The notes under the pieces: model-generated
The model's input: the letters and a program-made list of their open reading frames with translations, nothing else
Told to the model about the DNA's origin: nothing
Database searches by the model: none
Part shown: positions 34,339 through 44,735 of the stretch, piece by piece
How the letters are laid out: each line of letters begins with the position of its first letter
Numbering within the stretch: position 1 is the stretch's first letter
Made by a program: the position numbers and the translations under genes
Assembly: GCF_030814435.1 (NCBI RefSeq)
Contig: NZ_JAUSUW010000004.1
Span: 62,001-126,000 of the forward strand
Reading direction: 5' to 3'
DNA: 64,000 nucleotides
DNA from: Peteryoungia aggregata LMG 23059
Lineage (GTDB): Bacteria > Pseudomonadota > Alphaproteobacteria > Rhizobiales > Rhizobiaceae

Positions 34339-36705
34339 TTACTCGGCGGCCTGGCGGGTCGCATTGGCCTGGAGCGCACTCCAGACGGCAAGCGGCGTCG
34401 CCGGCATGTTGAGGTCGTTATTGCCGATCGCGTCCGTGATCGCATTGATCAGCGCCGGCGGCGAACCGATGGCGCCGGCCTCGCCGCAGCCCTTGATCCC
34501 GAGCGGATTGCCCGGGCAAGGTGTGTTCTGGTGCGAGACATTGAAGGACGGCAGATCGTCGGCACGCGGCATGGCATAATCCATGTAGCTTGCGGTCAGA
34601 AGCTGCCCCGTCTGCGGATCGTAATGCACGGCCTCCAGCATTGCCTGGCCGATACCCTGCGCGATGCCGCCATGCACCTGGCCCTCGACGATCATCGGGT
34701 TGATGATGTTGCCGAAGTCGTCGGCGGCGACGAACTGCACGATCTCGGTCTTGCCCGTTTCCGGATCGACCTCGACTTCGGCAATGTAGCAGCCGGCCGG
34801 GAAGGTGAAGTTGGACGGGTCATAGAACGCGCCCTCCTTCAGACCGGGCTCCATGCCCGACGGCAGGTTGTGGGCGGTATAGGCGGCAAGCGCCACCTGG
34901 AACCAGGGCAGCGTCTTGTCGGTGCCTGCGACCTTGAGCTCACCATTCTCGATGACGATGTCGCTCTCGTCGGCTTCCATCAGATGGGCCGCGATCTTCT
35001 TCGCCTTGGCCTCGACCTTGTCGAGCGCCTTGACGATCGCCGACATGCCGACGGCACCGGAACGGGAACCATAGGTGCCCATGCCCATCTGCACCTTGTC
35101 GGTATCGCCATGCACGATCGAGATATTGTCGATCGGCAGGCCGAAACGCTCCGAGACAAGCTGGGCAAACGTGGTCTCGTGACCCTGGCCATGGCTGTGC
35201 GAGCCGGTGAGCACTTCGACCGTACCGACTGCGTTGACGCGGACTTCAGCCGATTCCCAGAGACCCACGCCGGCCCCGAGCGAGCCGACCGCCGCCGACG
35301 GCGCGATGCCGCAGGCCTCGATGTAGCAGCTCATGCCGATGCCGCGCAGCTTGCCCCGCCGTGCCGCTTCCGTCTTGCGGGCGGCAAAACCGTTCCAGTC
35401 GGCAGCGGACATGGCGGCTTCGAGCGAAGCGTCGTAATCGCCCGCGTCGTAGCACATGATCACGGGGGTCTGGTACGGGAAGGTCCGCACGAAGTTCTTG
35501 CGGCGCAGTTCCGCCGGCGAGATGCCGAGTTCACGAGCGGCGGTCTCGACGGTGCGTTCCAGGAGATATGTCGCCTCCGGACGCCCGGCACCACGATAGG
35601 CATCGACCGGCACCGTGTTGGTATAGACGGTCCGCACATTGGCGTGGATCGCCGGGATCGCATACTGGCCCGACAGCAGCGTCGCATAGAGATAGGTCGG
35701 GACCGAGGACGAGAAGAGCGACATATAGGCGCCGAGATTGGCGATCGTGTCGACTTTCAGACCGATGATCCTGTGGTCCTTGTCGAAGGCCATCTTCACC
35801 TTCGACACATGGTCACGTCCATGCGCATCGGTGAGGAAGGCCTCGGTACGATCGGAGGTCCACTTGACCGGCACGCCTGTTTTCTTGGAGGCCCAGAGAC
35901 AGACGACTTCTTCCGGATAGATGTAGATCTTCGAGCCGAAGCCACCGCCCACATCGGGCGCGATGACGCGCAGCTTGTGCTCGGGCGCCACATTGTAGAA
36001 GGCGCTCATGACGAGACGCGCGACATGCGGGTTCTGCGAGGTCGTGTAGCAGGTGAAATGGTCTTCCGCCGTATCGTAGATGCCGAGCGTCGCGCGCGGC
36101 TCCATCGGGTTGGGCGAGAGGCGGTTGTTGAAGATGTCGATCTCGGTGACATGGGCGGCACTGGCGATTGCGGCATCGGCCGCAGCGCTGTCGCCGATTT
36201 CCCAGTCGAAGATAAGGTTGCCAGGGGCTTCCGGATGCAGCTGCGGCGCACCGGACTTGAGGGCATCGACAGCACCGGTAACGACCGGCAGCTCCTCGTA
36301 TTCGACCGAGACGGCCTCCGACGCATCGCGTGCCTCGCCGATGCTGTCGGCGATCACGATCGCGACGGCATCGCCGACATAACGCACGGTCTCATGCGCA
36401 AGGGGACGCCAGGCGCCCATCTTCATCGGCGTGCCGTCCTTGGAATGGATCATCCAGCCGCAGATCAGGTTGCCGATGCCATCGGCGAGCAGTTGCTTGC
36501 CGTCGAGAACGTCGATGACGCCCGGCATCGCCTTGGCCGCCGCCGCATCGATCGACTTGATCTTCGCATGCGCATAGGGCGAACGGACGAAATAGGCATA
36601 CTTCATGCCCGGGACGACCATGTCGTCGGTATACCGGCCCTTGCCGGTCAGAAAACGCTTGTCTTCCTTGCGCGCCACCCGCGCGCCGATTCCTTCAACA
36701 CCCAT
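34339..36705 (-). CDS. Form II CO dehydrogenase-like molybdopterin large subunit (CoxL-like)
   Basis: 788-residue molybdenum-binding catalytic subunit of the xanthine oxidase family. Molybdopterin motifs include GGGFGSK (253-259) and the C-terminal GCGEAGAIG with the catalytic glutamate. The active-site loop reads AYRGAGR (369-375), the form II signature; true aerobic CO dehydrogenases (form I) carry AYXCSFR with the Cu-binding cysteine. The substrate is therefore unlikely to be CO at high affinity and could be an aldehyde, a purine or another heterocycle. The gene is followed by the FAD subunit and preceded by the FeS subunit. Confidence 0.92.
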   Translation of the reverse strand: MGVEGIGARVARKEDKRFLTGKGRYTDDMVVPGMKYAYFVRSPYAHAKIKSIDAAAAKAMPGVIDVLDGKQLLADGIGNLICGWMIHSKDGTPMKMGAWRPLAHETVRYVGDAVAIVIADSIGEARDASEAVSVEYEELPVVTGAVDALKSGAPQLHPEAPGNLIFDWEIGDSAAADAAIASAAHVTEIDIFNNRLSPNPMEPRATLGIYDTAEDHFTCYTTSQNPHVARLVMSAFYNVAPEHKLRVIAPDVGGGFGSKIYIYPEEVVCLWASKKTGVPVKWTSDRTEAFLTDAHGRDHVSKVKMAFDKDHRIIGLKVDTIANLGAYMSLFSSSVPTYLYATLLSGQYAIPAIHANVRTVYTNTVPVDAYRGAGRPEATYLLERTVETAARELGISPAELRRKNFVRTFPYQTPVIMCYDAGDYDASLEAAMSAADWNGFAARKTEAARRGKLRGIGMSCYIEACGIAPSAAVGSLGAGVGLWESAEVRVNAVGTVEVLTGSHSHGQGHETTFAQLVSERFGLPIDNISIVHGDTDKVQMGMGTYGSRSGAVGMSAIVKALDKVEAKAKKIAAHLMEADESDIVIENGELKVAGTDKTLPWFQVALAAYTAHNLPSGMEPGLKEGAFYDPSNFTFPAGCYIAEVEVDPETGKTEIVQFVAADDFGNIINPMIVEGQVHGGIAQGIGQAMLEAVHYDPQTGQLLTASYMDYAMPRADDLPSFNVSHQNTPCPGNPLGIKGCGEAGAIGSPPALINAITDAIGNNDLNMPATPLAVWSALQANATRQAAE

Positions 36706-36820
36706 TGTCTTCTCCTCCAGAGAAACAGGACTTCAGGCAGTCGGACAGAGGCAATCGCAGTCGGCATCACAGAGGCCTTGGTCAGGCGCTCGGTCGCGGC
36801 GACCGGAACTGCCAAAGTCC

Positions 36821-37309
36821 TTATTCGGCGGCCTGGCGGCCGGCGGTCATCGCTTCATTGGCCGAAAGCACGGCCTTGACGATGTTGTGGTAGCCCGTGC
36901 AGCGACAGATATTGCCTTCGAGCTCATGGCGGACGGTGGCCTCATCGAGCGCACCGTTGTGACGACAGATCATGTCGAGCGCTGTCATCACCATGCCCGG
37001 CGTGCAGAAGCCGCATTGCAGGCCGTGATGCTCCTTGAAGGCCGCCTGCACCGGATGCAGCTCGCCACCGGAAGAGAGACCCTCGATCGTCGTGATCGAC
37101 GATCCCGACGCCTGGACGGCCAGGATCGAACAGCTCTTGATCGACTTGCCGTCCATGTGAACGACGCAGGCGCCGCATTGGGTGGTGTCGCAACCCACAT
37201 GCGTTCCCGTCAGACCAAGTTTCTCGCGAATGAAATGCACGAGCAGGGTGCGATCCTCGCACTCTCCGCTCACTGTCCGGCCATTCACCGTCAGTGTCAC
37301 TTTAGCCAT
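36821..37309 (-). CDS. Molybdenum hydroxylase [2Fe-2S] subunit (CoxS-like)
   Basis: 162-residue small subunit with two [2Fe-2S] clusters: a plant-ferredoxin-like N-terminal site (C40, C45, C48, C60) and a C-terminal four-helix site (C99, C102, C135, C137). It passes electrons from the molybdenum centre to the FAD subunit. The start at 37309 ([10 protein letters not shown]) follows GAGGAGGAAC and is preferred over the long upstream open frame. First gene of the coxS-coxL-coxM operon; a 115-bp gap separates it from coxL. Confidence 0.93.
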   Translation of the reverse strand: MAKVTLTVNGRTVSGECEDRTLLVHFIREKLGLTGTHVGCDTTQCGACVVHMDGKSIKSCSILAVQASGSSITTIEGLSSGGELHPVQAAFKEHHGLQCGFCTPGMVMTALDMICRHNGALDEATVRHELEGNICRCTGYHNIVKAVLSANEAMTAGRQAAE

Positions 37310-37622
37310 GTTGTTCCTCCTCGTGTCTCTCCCGGACACGGGAAGCATGGTGGGAGTTTTACGTGACATGTGCAACCGTCCAGAAGGTCGCAAACGAAAA
37401 TTTTGTGTGCCGCATCGCAGCATCAAACCACCTGTAAATCCTGGGTTCATCTTCGATGGCTCATGCAGGAAAACCACCCTGACGGGTGTGAGCCACGACC
37501 ATGGACTTTCCCTTGGTCAAGGCTATGCTCATGAAAGCCGACGGCCGCGTGGGGAGAACTCGAGCGGCGCGTCACGCTGTCACAACAAGACCGGCTCGCC
37601 CGGACGCGTGGAACTTGGAGAG
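37310..37622. other. Intergenic region, no gene recognised
   Basis: 313 bp between the divergent coxS and the glycine-zipper gene. I find only ribosome-binding sequences at both edges and no convincing RNA, repeat or named promoter motif. Confidence 0.5.
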
Positions 37623-37892
37623 ATGAAGATGAAGAAAGCTCTAGTGCTGATGCTGGTCGGCCTTTCGGTCGCAGGCTGCACCCAGACGGAACGCGGCGCA
37701 GGTATCGGCGCCGCCTCCGGCGCGATCATCGGTGGCATTGCCACAGGCAACGTCCGGGGTGCTGCAGTCGGTGCCGCCATCGGCGGCGTTGCCGGCGCCG
37801 TAATCGGCCGTGTGTCGGAACAGCCGGGCCAGTGCTACTACCGCGACCGCTACGGCAACCGCTACATCGACGCTTGCCCGCGCAGCTACTGA
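37623..37892 (+). CDS. Glycine-zipper (17-kDa surface-antigen like) lipoprotein
   Basis: 89-residue predicted outer-membrane lipoprotein. The signal peptide ends in a lipobox (SVAGC), followed by a glycine-zipper membrane region ([38 protein letters not shown]) like that of Rickettsia 17-kDa antigen and OsmB-type proteins. The C-terminus is a small polar tail. Related proteins are linked to envelope integrity or stress; function here is unknown. Good ribosome binding site (GGAGAG) upstream and an intrinsic terminator downstream, so it is monocistronic. Confidence 0.8.
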   Translation: MKMKKALVLMLVGLSVAGCTQTERGAGIGAASGAIIGGIATGNVRGAAVGAAIGGVAGAVIGRVSEQPGQCYYRDRYGNRYIDACPRSY

Positions 37893-37912
37893 GCGCTGGC
37901 ACAACGACTGTG

Positions 37913-37940
37913 AAAGGCGGGGGCATCCCCCGCCTTTTTT
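37913..37940 (+). terminator. Intrinsic terminator of the glycine-zipper gene
   Basis: AAAGGCGGGGG and CCCCCGCCTTT form an 11-bp GC-rich stem with a three-base loop, followed by a run of T. It lies just past the stop codon. Confidence 0.9.
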
Positions 37941-38039
37941 CATGTCTCGCTTAAAAAGGGGTATGCGCTCGCAGACGTTTACGCCTAAGTTGTCGGCTGG
38001 CGTCGAGGAGAACCGCCAACATTTCGCGATGAAAGCGAC

Positions 38040-39974
38040 ATGCGTAGACCGAGTGGATGGACATTGCCGAAGTTTAGTCATGCGTTGCGGCTGGGGCTTG
38101 CCCTGTCTGTTGCCTGCTCATTCCTGATCGGCGCGACCTCGCAGGCACGCGCCTTCGAGATTTTTGGCATCCGTCTTTTCGGAAGCGATGAGGCCGATCG
38201 TGACATGATCGACCCACTGGACTACACGATCACGCTCGGCGCTGGCACGACGCAGCGCGGGCTCCGGAAGTCGCTGGAACGCACCTCGCTCCTCCTGGCC
38301 GAAGAAGACGAACCGGTCTCCGGCGACCTCGGACTGGTGATCAAGGCGCGCGACGATCGCGATCGTCTCATCGCCACGCTCTATGAGAACGCGCTCTATG
38401 GCGGCATCGTCAATGTCACCATCGACGGCCGCGACATCGACAGCCTCCCGCCGAACCCGACATTCGACCGGTCGCATCCCGTGCCGGTCGTGATCACCAT
38501 TCAGCCAGGCCAGGCCTTTCTGCTCGACGACATAAGGCTCGAAGGCGATGCGAGCCGCCTGGACCCGGCGGAATTCGAATTGGTGCCAGGCAAGGATGCG
38601 GGGTCGCTCGTCATCCTGAAAGCCACCGAAAAAATGGCTGAACGGCTGAAGACGGAAGGGCGCCCGCTGACCGAGGTGACCCGGCGCGAGGTCGTGGCAG
38701 ACCATGAAACGAACACGGTCGACGTGACGATCGCTGTCGAGGCCGGTCCGGTGGCACCTCTTGGCGCCGTGACCGTCAAGGGCGCGCGCGCTGTAGAGCC
38801 TGCGTTCATCGAGCGATATTCACGGCTGCGCGCGGGACAGACCTATTCTCCTGAGCAACTGCGCAAGGCCGCCGAGCGGCTGCGGGCCCTGGGCGTATTC
38901 TCGTCGGTGACGATCAATGAAGCCGATGGCCTCGACCCGGATGGAAGCCTCCCGGTCGGCATCGTCGTCTCCGAGGGCAAACACCGTTATTTCGGCTTCG
39001 GCGCCAGCTACTCCTCCCTCGACGGGGGTGGGATCGAAGGTTACTGGGGCCACCGCAACCTCTTCGGCGAAGCAGAGTCCTTGCGCCTGGAGGGCTCGGT
39101 ACGCGGTCTGGGAGAGCTTGAGGACGTCAGCGATGTCTCCTCACTGGACTACACAGCAGGCCTCACCTTCATCAAACCGGGAGCCTTCTTTCCATCCGCA
39201 ACGCTGGAGGCGAGCATTCGCGGCAGCACGCTGGAGACCGATTACTATGACGCGGCCACCGTCGCGGGAAAGGTGTCGCTTGCCTACGAACTGACCGACA
39301 CCGATACCGTGAATGCCGGGGTCTCCCTGTCATATGACAGCATCGACGATGCCTTTGGCGACGACAACGAATATCTGACGCTAGGTATACCGATCGGCTA
39401 CGTCAGCGACACCCGCGACAACCGGCTGAACGCAACGGAAGGTCACTACGGAACCGTGACTCTGACGCCGAGCTACGATTTCTTTGGCCAGACCTTCTTC
39501 ACGTCGCTGGACGGATCGCTCTCGGCCTATCTCGGCTTCGGCGAGGAGGACCGGTTCGTGCTGGCCGGACGCCTGAATGCGGGCACGCTGGTCGGCGGAG
39601 ACGATCTCTCCGCGATCCCGGCAACCCGCCGGTTCTTCGCCGGCGGCGGCGGTTCGGTGCGCGGCTATTCCTTCCAGGAAATCACGCCGTACAACGGTGC
39701 TGGAGACGGCACCGGGGGGCGCTCCTACATGACGGCCAACCTCGAAGCGCGCATCGGCATCACAGACACAATCGGGATCGTGCCGTTTCTCGACATCGGC
39801 ACCGTCTCTGACAACAGCCTGCCCGATTTCTCCGATATCAAGATGGGTGCAGGCATCGGCCTGCGCTACATGACACCTTTCGGGCCGCTCAGGCTCGATC
39901 TCGCCGTTCCCCTGGATCCTTATGAGGGCGGCAGCCGTTACGGCATCTATGCCGGAATCGGCCAGAGCTTCTGA
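38040..39974 (+). CDS. tamA: Translocation and assembly module outer-membrane protein TamA
   Basis: 644-residue Omp85-family protein. A long signal sequence (about 35 residues, ending in QARA) is followed by POTRA-like repeats (about 50-280) and a C-terminal 16-strand barrel (about 300-644) with the ATRRFFAGGGGSVRGY motif of the barrel and a terminal phenylalanine. With TamB it helps insert certain outer-membrane proteins, including autotransporters. The gene is 26 bp upstream of tamB on the same strand. Confidence 0.9.
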   Translation: MRRPSGWTLPKFSHALRLGLALSVACSFLIGATSQARAFEIFGIRLFGSDEADRDMIDPLDYTITLGAGTTQRGLRKSLERTSLLLAEEDEPVSGDLGLVIKARDDRDRLIATLYENALYGGIVNVTIDGRDIDSLPPNPTFDRSHPVPVVITIQPGQAFLLDDIRLEGDASRLDPAEFELVPGKDAGSLVILKATEKMAERLKTEGRPLTEVTRREVVADHETNTVDVTIAVEAGPVAPLGAVTVKGARAVEPAFIERYSRLRAGQTYSPEQLRKAAERLRALGVFSSVTINEADGLDPDGSLPVGIVVSEGKHRYFGFGASYSSLDGGGIEGYWGHRNLFGEAESLRLEGSVRGLGELEDVSDVSSLDYTAGLTFIKPGAFFPSATLEASIRGSTLETDYYDAATVAGKVSLAYELTDTDTVNAGVSLSYDSIDDAFGDDNEYLTLGIPIGYVSDTRDNRLNATEGHYGTVTLTPSYDFFGQTFFTSLDGSLSAYLGFGEEDRFVLAGRLNAGTLVGGDDLSAIPATRRFFAGGGGSVRGYSFQEITPYNGAGDGTGGRSYMTANLEARIGITDTIGIVPFLDIGTVSDNSLPDFSDIKMGAGIGLRYMTPFGPLRLDLAVPLDPYEGGSRYGIYAGIGQSF

Positions 39975-40000
39975 ACGGGCAAGACAGGACGGTTGACAGC

Positions 40001-43000
40001 ATGATCTGGTTGAAGCGCTTTCTCACCTGGACGGCCCGCCTCATCGGCGCCCTCGTGGCAGCGCTGATTGCGCTGTTCGTGGTGGTGATCCTCGTGGGCG
40101 GTTTCTCGCGCACGGGCAGTCAGTTCCTCGCCGACCGGATCGCCGCACTCGTGTCCACCGACAACCGCCAGATCACAATCAGCGGCACGGGCCCGCTACT
40201 GAGCAGCCAGTTCTCGGTCGAACGCGTGACGGTGTCCGACAGCGAAGGTGTCTACGCCTCGATCGAGGACCTGGCGCTCGACTGGACACCCCGGGATCTG
40301 GTCCGCAAGCGGTTCACCGCCAAACGCATCTCCGCGCGGCAGGTAACCGTGGCACGTCCACCTCTCCCCCCCGCAGAACCTGCGCCGGAGACGGACGAAC
40401 CCTTTTCTCTGCCGGTCGAAATCGCCATCGAGACCCTCGATCTGACATCGATCACGCTCGGAGAAGCGCTGGTCCAGAAGGAGATGCTCTTCTCTGCCCA
40501 GGGATCGCTCGAGATTGTCGGCGAGACGATTGCCAGCAGGCTCGCCGCCACACGTCTCGACGAGCCAGGCAACAACGCCGTCGCCGACCTGCTCTATGCC
40601 CCGAATGAAAACCGGCTGCGCATCAATCTCGACTATCAGGAGCCGCAGGCAGGCCTGCTGGGTGAGCTGCTGCAACTGCCGGGTCGGCCCGCGCTGGCGA
40701 TCGAGATCGAAGGCGACGGGCCTCTTGACGATTGGGCCGGCGAGCTCACCGCCTCCCTGGACGACGAGCGCACGATGGCCGTCGATGCCACTCATCGCCT
40801 GGAAGCTGACGGCAGACGGTCACTGACAGCCACCGGAGGCGGGCGCTTTGCCGGCTTGATGCCTCCGGAACTGCGCGATGTCTTTGCCGGAGACACCAGC
40901 ATCGATATCGCCGCTCGGCTTGGGCCCAACGGATCGATCGACATCGAAAGAGGACACTTCGGCACGGCATCCGCCGAGGTAACGGCCGCCGGACGTTACG
41001 ACCCGGATGGGCGGAACGACATGCGATTGACGGCCAGGGCCAAGGATGATCCGATTTTCCTCGCGTCCCAGTCACCCGCATTCACCGGCAACCTGAAACT
41101 GCGCAGCCTCGAGGTTTCTATAACCGGCCAGGCGACAACGGCAGCCCTCTCCGCCCGGGTTGAGCTGGCGGAACTGACCGTTCCGCAAGGCAGTCTTGCC
41201 GACGTCACGGTGACCGCAGCCAGCGACGACTTCAATCTCGCAAGCCGCGAGGGTGCCGTAACAGTCCTAGCTTCCGTTCAGGGGGCGCAGATCCAGGATC
41301 CGGCCATCGCCACCTATGTCCGGGCACCGCTGACGCTGAACGCACCGCTCGACATCTCTGCAGACGCGATCGGCTTCCAGCAACTCTATGCCGACAGCGA
41401 TGGCCTCGACCTGCAAGGCAGCGGGCGCTACTCCCTCGATACGAACAGCTTCTCGGGTCGCCTGCAGTTGACGGCTGCGGCCAATCTTCTGCCAGCGGCT
41501 CTGGAAAACGTGATCACCGATCCGGCAACCCTGTCCGCTCGTGTGGATTTCGCAGCACCCCGGGCGATCGCCCTGCGGGAGATCTTGCTCTCGACCGATA
41601 TCGGCAATGCAGAGGGGAGCGTGTCGCTAGACCAGGAAGGGGTGATTGCCGCCGATCTGACGGGACAACTGCGCGATCTCGGCATTTTCGTCGAGCGCAT
41701 CACAGCACCGGCAGCCTTCAACCTGTCAGCCTCAGGACCGTTGGATGCGATAGAAACGACACTGAACCTGGCCATCGACGAAGGCCAGGCAGCGGGCTAC
41801 CGGCTTGAAGCGCTGACGCTGCAGCTGGACGGAATCGCAAGCCAGGTTTCCCCGAAGGGTACCTTGACCGCAAGCGGCCAGATCGACGGCAAGCCGGTCG
41901 CGGCAACGGCAGAGGTCCTGAGCAATGGCGGCAGGACACGCATTGACGCGCTCGAAGTCTTGGTCGGCGCGAACAGCCTGACCGGCGTCATCGACCTTGG
42001 AACCGACCTGCAACCCAACGGCCGGGTGTCGTTCGACTTTCCTGACCTCAGCCTGTTGGCAGCGCTCGCGGGTCAGAGCGTCCAGGGGGATCTGACGGGG
42101 ACCGTGGCGATCAACACGACTGCGGGTCGCCTGTCCGCAGACGTGGAAGCATCCGGCTCAGCGATCAAGCAGGGAAACCTCACGATTGCCGAGCCTCGTG
42201 TGGATCTGACTGTCTCGGACGTCGCAGCGATGGCGGCGGAAGGCTCCATCAAGGCGGCCAGTGTGGCATCGGGCACCAACCGCGTTGACGCAGTGACCCT
42301 CGATTTCACACGGGCCGGCGCAGAGACCGATGTCCGCCTGACGGGGCGTTACGACGATGCGCCCGTCTTGCTGCGCGGCACACTTGGTCAGGACGCTGGT
42401 ATCCTCTTCGTGGGCATCGAGGAGCTGCGTGCCGCCCCGCGCGGCATTGCGCTGGCTTTGGCCTCCCCCACATCCGTGCGGGTCGCCGATGGCAGTGTCG
42501 TGATCGCCGAAACCGTTGTATCCGCCGGCTCCGGACGTGTCACGGTATCGGGAACTGTAGCCGACAGGCTCGATCTGAGGGCAGACATCCGTGCGCTGCC
42601 GGCCTCGCTGCTCACCGCGCTCGTCCCGCAAATCGCACCGGAGGGCACGATCTCGGGCACTGTCACTGTGGGTGGCACGCCCGCGTCTCCGGCGGTCGAC
42701 TACCGCCTGGACTGGCAGGGAGCTGCAATCGCCCAGACGCGCAAGGCGGGACTGGCACCGTTCGGCATAGCCGCCAAAGGGCGCTTCGAAAACCAGAACC
42801 TCACCATCGACAGCCGCCTCGACGGTGGCGGCATCGCATTGACCGCCGGGGGATCGGTGGCACTGCAGAAGGGTCCGGGCCTCGATGTCCGCGTTCAGGG
42901 CAACGTTCCCCTCTCTGCGGCCAACGGGCAGCTCGCCGCCCAGGGACTGGTCGCCGAAGGCAATGCCAGCGTCAAGTTGACGATCGGCGGCCCGGCCTCC

Positions 43001-44164
43001 AGCCCGCAGATCACCGGCACGGTGGCGACGACTGGCGCACGTGTGGTCGACGTGCGGCGCAATCTGGCCATCGAAGGAATATCCACCACAGTCAATCTCA
43101 CCGGCAGCCGCGCGCAAATCGGCAGCCTCAGCGGCAACCTGGCGACGGGCGGCCGGCTGTCGGCCAGCGGCTTCATCGAGATCGGCAGCGCGGGCCTGCC
43201 CGCAGACCTGACGATCGTGCTGGATCAGGCCGTCTATGTCGATGGCAATACGGTCACCAGCACCGCAGACGGCCGGCTCACTCTGACCGGGCAGCTTCTC
43301 AACGGGCCGACGCTCGCCGGCACGATCAACCTCTCACGCACATCGATCACCTTGTCCGAAAGCCGCCCGTCAAGCCTGCAGGCGCTGGATATCGAGCATC
43401 GTAATGCACCTTCCGGCGTTCTGCGGCAGCAACGCGATCAGGAGCCAGCCGAGGGACGCTCGGCAAGCGCGCCGATAGCGCTCAACCTGACGATCTCGTC
43501 TCCCTCGCAAACCTTCGTGCGTGGTCGCGGCATTGATGCGGAAATCGGCGGGACCATCACCTTGGCGGGCACGGCAGCGACGCCTATGGTCTCCGGCGCC
43601 TTCGAGTTGCGCCGCGGACGGATGCAGATCCTGACGCGGCGTCTCGACATCACGAAGGCAACCATCACCTTCGGCGGCGATCTCGTACCCCTGCTCGATC
43701 TCCAAGCGACAACGACCTCGGGCAATACCACGATCACCATCCGGCTCAGTGGGCTTGCCAGCAATCCGGAGGTCAGCTTCAGCTCCAGCCCGGCCCTGCC
43801 CCAGGACGAAATCCTGGCACAGCTGATTTTCGGCCAGTCGCTGTCGCGTCTGTCGCCGCTGCAGATCGCACAGCTTGCCGATGCGGCAGCACAACTGGCC
43901 GGTGGCCGCGGCAGTTCACTCTTCCAGTCATTGCGCAGTACGCTCGGCATCGACGACCTGGACATCTCGACGGACGAGACCGGTGGCACGAGCATCAGCG
44001 CCGGCAAATATCTCAATGACAGGACTTATATCGAACTGCAGCAGAGTGGCAGCGGCGGAGCCAAGGCCGTCATCAACCTCGATATCGGTCGGGGCCTGAA
44101 GTTGAAGGGCGAAGCCGGCGGCACAGGCGCAGGCGGTGGCATCTTCTATGAGAAGGAATACTGA
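40001..44164 (+). CDS. tamB: Translocation and assembly module inner-membrane protein TamB
   Basis: 1387-residue protein anchored by an N-terminal transmembrane helix (about residues 12-32) and extending through the periplasm as a long beta-taco of AsmA/TamB-like repeats. The C-terminal DUF490/TamB domain (about residues 1030-1387) shows LTISSPSQTFVRGRGIDAEIGG and ends in an aromatic residue, GIFYEKEY. It bridges to TamA and is also implicated in phospholipid transport in other bacteria. Length and gene order are typical. Confidence 0.93.
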   Translation: MIWLKRFLTWTARLIGALVAALIALFVVVILVGGFSRTGSQFLADRIAALVSTDNRQITISGTGPLLSSQFSVERVTVSDSEGVYASIEDLALDWTPRDLVRKRFTAKRISARQVTVARPPLPPAEPAPETDEPFSLPVEIAIETLDLTSITLGEALVQKEMLFSAQGSLEIVGETIASRLAATRLDEPGNNAVADLLYAPNENRLRINLDYQEPQAGLLGELLQLPGRPALAIEIEGDGPLDDWAGELTASLDDERTMAVDATHRLEADGRRSLTATGGGRFAGLMPPELRDVFAGDTSIDIAARLGPNGSIDIERGHFGTASAEVTAAGRYDPDGRNDMRLTARAKDDPIFLASQSPAFTGNLKLRSLEVSITGQATTAALSARVELAELTVPQGSLADVTVTAASDDFNLASREGAVTVLASVQGAQIQDPAIATYVRAPLTLNAPLDISADAIGFQQLYADSDGLDLQGSGRYSLDTNSFSGRLQLTAAANLLPAALENVITDPATLSARVDFAAPRAIALREILLSTDIGNAEGSVSLDQEGVIAADLTGQLRDLGIFVERITAPAAFNLSASGPLDAIETTLNLAIDEGQAAGYRLEALTLQLDGIASQVSPKGTLTASGQIDGKPVAATAEVLSNGGRTRIDALEVLVGANSLTGVIDLGTDLQPNGRVSFDFPDLSLLAALAGQSVQGDLTGTVAINTTAGRLSADVEASGSAIKQGNLTIAEPRVDLTVSDVAAMAAEGSIKAASVASGTNRVDAVTLDFTRAGAETDVRLTGRYDDAPVLLRGTLGQDAGILFVGIEELRAAPRGIALALASPTSVRVADGSVVIAETVVSAGSGRVTVSGTVADRLDLRADIRALPASLLTALVPQIAPEGTISGTVTVGGTPASPAVDYRLDWQGAAIAQTRKAGLAPFGIAAKGRFENQNLTIDSRLDGGGIALTAGGSVALQKGPGLDVRVQGNVPLSAANGQLAAQGLVAEGNASVKLTIGGPASSPQITGTVATTGARVVDVRRNLAIEGISTTVNLTGSRAQIGSLSGNLATGGRLSASGFIEIGSAGLPADLTIVLDQAVYVDGNTVTSTADGRLTLTGQLLNGPTLAGTINLSRTSITLSESRPSSLQALDIEHRNAPSGVLRQQRDQEPAEGRSASAPIALNLTISSPSQTFVRGRGIDAEIGGTITLAGTAATPMVSGAFELRRGRMQILTRRLDITKATITFGGDLVPLLDLQATTTSGNTTITIRLSGLASNPEVSFSSSPALPQDEILAQLIFGQSLSRLSPLQIAQLADAAAQLAGGRGSSLFQSLRSTLGIDDLDISTDETGGTSISAGKYLNDRTYIELQQSGSGGAKAVINLDIGRGLKLKGEAGGTGAGGGIFYEKEY

Positions 44165-44185
44165 GCGCGGGATCGGCGTTCGCTC

Positions 44186-44611
44186 TTAGGTCACCTTGCT
44201 GGTCTTGAGCAGGATATGCGATTCGGTGACATTGATGCCCTCGATCAGCCGGATACGACGCAAGGTCTCATCGAAACTCGCGAGATCCCGCTCTTCAAGC
44301 TCGGCGATGAAGTCCCACTTGCCATTGGTGCTGTGCAGCGAACGGACCTGCGGCATGCCGCGCAGTTGATGGGCGACACGGTCCGCGACCTTGCCCACCA
44401 CCTCGATCATGATGATGGCCCTGACGCCGCTGGGTTGGATTTCGCTCCCGGTCAGGATCGTGAAGGCTGCAATGGTCCCGTTTGCCACGAGCCTGTCGAT
44501 CCGCGCGGAAACGGTGGCACGCGAGGCGCCGGTCATGGCCGCGAGCGAGGCGACGGGAAGGCGCGCATTCTGGCGAAGTGCGCCAAGGATATCACGATCA
44601 AGGTCGTCCAT
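44186..44611 (-). CDS. Lrp/AsnC family transcriptional regulator
   Basis: 141-residue regulator: an N-terminal helix-turn-helix (DILGALRQNARLPVASLAAMTGASRATVSARIDRLV) followed by the ligand-binding RAM domain (about 65-140). It is transcribed divergently from the arginase gene with 124 bp between, so it probably controls arginase in response to an amino acid such as arginine or ornithine; that ligand is inference from context. Confidence 0.88.
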   Translation of the reverse strand: MDDLDRDILGALRQNARLPVASLAAMTGASRATVSARIDRLVANGTIAAFTILTGSEIQPSGVRAIIMIEVVGKVADRVAHQLRGMPQVRSLHSTNGKWDFIAELEERDLASFDETLRRIRLIEGINVTESHILLKTSKVT

Positions 44612-44735
44612 CTTGTCAAACTGTCACATGGAGGTTGCGATCTGCGCAAACTATAGCGCTTTGTGGCGAAGTTCCATCTTTTTGATAACGACGCTTTGAC
44701 GGATCATGGCCCGAAAAGACAGACGAGGAAAAGAC

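Noticed and set aside
34531..36879. A long open frame on the + strand opposite coxL
   Set aside because: Same cause: it runs antisense to the whole CoxL-like gene, has no recognisable motif and no ribosome binding site.
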